From Nautilus pompilius (lineage: Eukaryota; Mollusca; Cephalopoda; Nautilida; Nautilidae): a stretch of 64,000 nucleotides of DNA. Shown piece by piece: positions 62,301-64,000 of the stretch. Numbering within the stretch: the first letter of the stretch is position 1; each line of letters begins with the position of its first letter. The notes under the pieces are model-generated. The model was not told the origin of the DNA, searched no databases, and worked only from the letters and a program-made list of their open reading frames with translations. A program made the translations under genes and the position numbers. Where the stretch lies: positions 248,001 through 312,000 of the forward strand of contig JACATO010002142.1 in assembly GCA_018389105.1 (NCBI GenBank). The letters run 5' to 3'.

Positions 62301-63787
62301 TACACACTGTAATATCTAAGTAACTTTAGAAACTGGTACCAATAAATACATTTATTAGCACCCTACACATTATGGAGACAGCTGGTAAGGTGAGACAGAA
62401 TTAAACATTCTTCAAAAACGATCCATTTAATTTTAATGCTTGTGGTTTAATTTCACAACATGTACAGCAGACAATCTGCAGCCAGAAAAACAATATAAGC
62501 TTACAGTTTTGTGAATTTGTTGAGTTTAAGTTTGATTCTGGTAACATTTTGACAAAATTAAAGGCAAGGCTATGAAATGTGCAAAGACAAAGTAATTTAA
62601 GGATTTCACAGAATCCTGAGTTGTTAAATTCTTTTAGAATCATTGAAATTAAGATATGTTACACTTTCACCTTCCTCATCCTTCTCTCACTCCACATCTT
62701 CCAAGTTTCTTCAAAGAACCTCTAACAGTGTTTCCATACTTCTCAGAGGACCTTCTACTCTCTAAACTCTAATTCTCCCACACACACACACACTCTCTCT
62801 CTCTCTCTCTCACTCACTGAGAAATACAGAAATCATTATAAATTAAAAGAGTTAATAATATTACCTTCAAGTGTATGCAACAGTTTCCCAGTAGTAATAT
62901 CAAATATATTTACAATGCCATCTATTGCTCCACAGGCGATATACTTCCCATCAGGACTCTGAAACAAATAAAGTGAATCAAAATTTAGTTTAAAGGAGAA
63001 AGCACAGACTGAACTTTCTGCTAAGAGTTAGTGCTAAAATATACATTATTCCAGTTTTCAAAATGTTTCAAATATCAAAATGACAGTTCAAGAAATTTTT
63101 AGCTACAGACAGTACAACTATCCTAGTAATGTAGTGTTTTCTAACTGTATACATAAAAAAAAAAAAATGTATATATATTCACGTATGCTAAGCTTAAGGT
63201 AAATTTCCCTCTGGTGTCCAGTGAGGTCTCCTTTTGTCCAGAATCCACACCAAATAGGTTGATTTTTCCTGTGTGGCTACCAGAAGCCAAGAATCGAGAA
63301 TCTGGTGAAAATACTACAGTCCATGCATCAGCTGAAGGAAGGAAGAAAGTATAGAGTCAATACAAAAGCAAACCAAAGGAAAAAGGGTAACTGCTTAACA
63401 GTAAAAATGAGAAGTTTGTAGAATAAGGTTTATAGTGAGTTTGTGTGTTGATGGGTTTAAAGGACATAACTTCTAACAATTCACAAGAAAAGCATATGCA
63501 AATTACACTAAATAAAAATCAAGTCTATAACTTGTAAAAAATCTTATAAAACAACGCCAAGATTTTGTAAAGTTTTACACTTCTTTTTAAATAAAATGTA
63601 TCATTTTAAGGCCAAAAACACTATTTATCTAAGAAATGGTGAGCGCACGCGCACACACACACACATACACACACAGGTAATGATTTATCTGGATCCATAC
63701 CTGGGTCAGCATCTATACTTTTAGCCAGTTTTCCAGATTCCAGATCCCACAGCCGGATGTGGCTACCAAGACTGCTGGATGCAGCAA
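56229..63787 (-). CDS. WDR61: WDR61/SKI8 WD40 protein (C-terminal three quarters)
   Basis: Exons 63787-63701, 63331-63183, 62958-62865, 61156-61063, 59631-59539, 57514-57436 and 56318-56229 join in frame to 227 complete residues and TAG. They align without a gap with human WDR61 (305 aa) from about residue 79 to the end. Visible blades include [87 protein letters not shown] and SSDRKVKIW. The ending is [12 protein letters not shown]. In other animals it is the shared WD40 subunit of the cytoplasmic SKI complex (with SKIV2L and TTC37, feeding mRNA to the exosome) and of nuclear PAF1C (family knowledge). The first ~78 residues lie beyond the window. Confidence 0.95.
57436..57514 (-). CDS. WDR61: WDR61 exon
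   Basis: [20 protein letters not shown] through HGDQ. Acceptor TCTCTAG, donor CAA|GTGAGT. Confidence 0.95.
57515..59538. other. WDR61 intron
   Basis: About 2 kb, AT-rich. A plus-strand open frame at 58380-58568 has no recognised similarity. Confidence 0.6.
59539..59631 (-). CDS. WDR61: WDR61 exon
   Basis: [20 protein letters not shown] through NNHFVS. Acceptor GATTTAG, donor CAGG|GTAAGT. Confidence 0.95.
59632..61062. other. WDR61 intron
   Basis: About 1.4 kb. It contains one copy of the CTGATGATGG module (60147-60200) and unrecognised small open frames at 59.9, 60.5 and 60.8 kb. Confidence 0.6.
60147..60200 (+). repeat. dispersed module copy
   Basis: CTCTGATGATGGCAATGAAA then TTCTGAAATATAGGTTCATTGG-like sequence, matching the end of the 48.9-kb element, with a shared CTTCTCAAG just upstream. 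Confidence 0.45.
61063..61156 (-). CDS. WDR61: WDR61 exon
   Basis: [20 protein letters not shown] through IKIYD, nearly identical to human. Donor GATGT|GTAAGT. Confidence 0.95.
61700..62060 (+). mobile_element. tRNA-derived SINE
   Basis: Inside a WDR61 intron, antisense to it. An A-box-like TGGCTCAGAGCAGTTAGG starts at 61709 and a B-box-like AGTTTGATTCC at 61755-61765, spaced as in tRNA genes but without a foldable tRNA. A body with GGGTTCCCTCCAAGCACTCT follows. Ends are approximate. Confidence 0.6.
62779..62818. repeat. (CA)n(CT)n microsatellite
   Basis: CA units followed directly by CT units. Confidence 0.95.
62865..62958 (-). CDS. WDR61: WDR61 exon
   Basis: [20 protein letters not shown] through LLHTLE plus one base. 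Acceptor TTTCAG, donor GAAG|GTAATA. Confidence 0.95.
63183..63331 (-). CDS. WDR61: WDR61 exon
   Basis: [20 protein letters not shown] through [11 protein letters not shown]. Acceptor CCTTCAG, donor TAC|GTGAAT. 149 nt. Confidence 0.93.
63643..63675. repeat. (CA)n microsatellite
   Basis: CG-interrupted CA repeat starting GCGCACGCGCACAC, in a WDR61 intron close to an exon. Confidence 0.9.
63701..63787 (-). CDS. WDR61: WDR61 exon (first in window)
   Basis: [20 protein letters not shown]. The acceptor GGTAAG|TTGCTG has little pyrimidine before it. Donor CCCAG|GTATGG. The preceding exon is outside the window. Confidence 0.85.
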
Positions 63788-64000
63788 CTTACCAGCATTA
63801 AGGAAATTATTTAAATTGTTTCAACACCACCTAATCCCAATCTCTCTTTATTCAGGTCCCAATATTTACTATCCCTTATATATGCTGTTGAATTATAATA
63901 ATTGTCCTTTTATGTTAATCCAAAGATTTCTCTAAGCATAGATTATTTAACTATAATTGAAGTAGCCAATGGTGTACAAAATGTGATTCATTTGTTAGCA
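63788..64000. other. start of the upstream WDR61 intron
   Basis: AT-rich intronic DNA to the window edge. No further WDR61 exon is visible. Confidence 0.6.

Noticed and set aside
1-64000. CRISPR array, operons, bacterial features
   Set aside because: Spliced eukaryotic genes throughout; no spaced identical repeats of CRISPR type.

Overview
The window is invertebrate nuclear DNA: AT-rich, with long introns, many simple repeats and decayed DNA transposons. Four protein-coding genes can be read exon by exon from splice sites and family similarity. Gene content and intron style suggest a lophotrochozoan, probably a mollusc. That placement is inference; no lineage-specific marker is visible.

Layout: (1) 1-7.4 kb is intergenic or 3'-flanking DNA with a Tc1/mariner remnant. 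(2) 7.4-24.7 kb, minus strand, holds a complete GABPB (GA-binding protein beta, ankyrin repeats plus leucine zipper): 11 coding exons, 473 aa and a split 5' UTR. Its introns hold a Tigger pseudogene, a pogo/POGK-like pseudogene, a Tc1-like element and a 41-bp tandem duplication. (3) 24.2-25.5 kb is a CpG-rich head-to-head promoter region with several ETS/GABP sites and YY1-like and BANP-like motifs. (4) 25.5-37.4 kb, plus strand, holds TLNRD1 (talin rod domain-containing 1, 329 aa) in two coding exons split by a 10.9-kb intron. That intron contains three perfect CREs, a ~400-bp CT tract and several decayed repeats. (5) 37.4-48.5 kb is intergenic, with a hAT-like remnant and a pogo-type MITE. 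(6) 48.5-52.1 kb, plus strand, holds an LRMDA (C10orf11)-like leucine-rich repeat gene: five coding exons, 198 aa, with first intron that looks minor-spliceosomal (ATATCCTT donor, TTCCTTAAT branch site). (7) 52-56.2 kb is a convergent intergenic region. (8) 56.2-63.8 kb, minus strand, holds the last seven coding exons of WDR61/SKI8; the N-terminus lies beyond the window.

The four genes are not a pathway. GABPB is an ETS-partner transcription factor, TLNRD1 an actin-bundling protein, LRMDA a small LRR adaptor, and WDR61 a WD40 subunit of the SKI and PAF1 complexes. GABPB1, TLNRD1 and WDR61 all lie on human chromosome 15q, so their closeness here probably reflects ancient linkage. The most notable observations are the U12-type intron in LRMDA, the ETS-rich shared promoter next to GABPB itself, the three CREs spaced two helical turns apart, and an uORF overlapping the TLNRD1 start codon.
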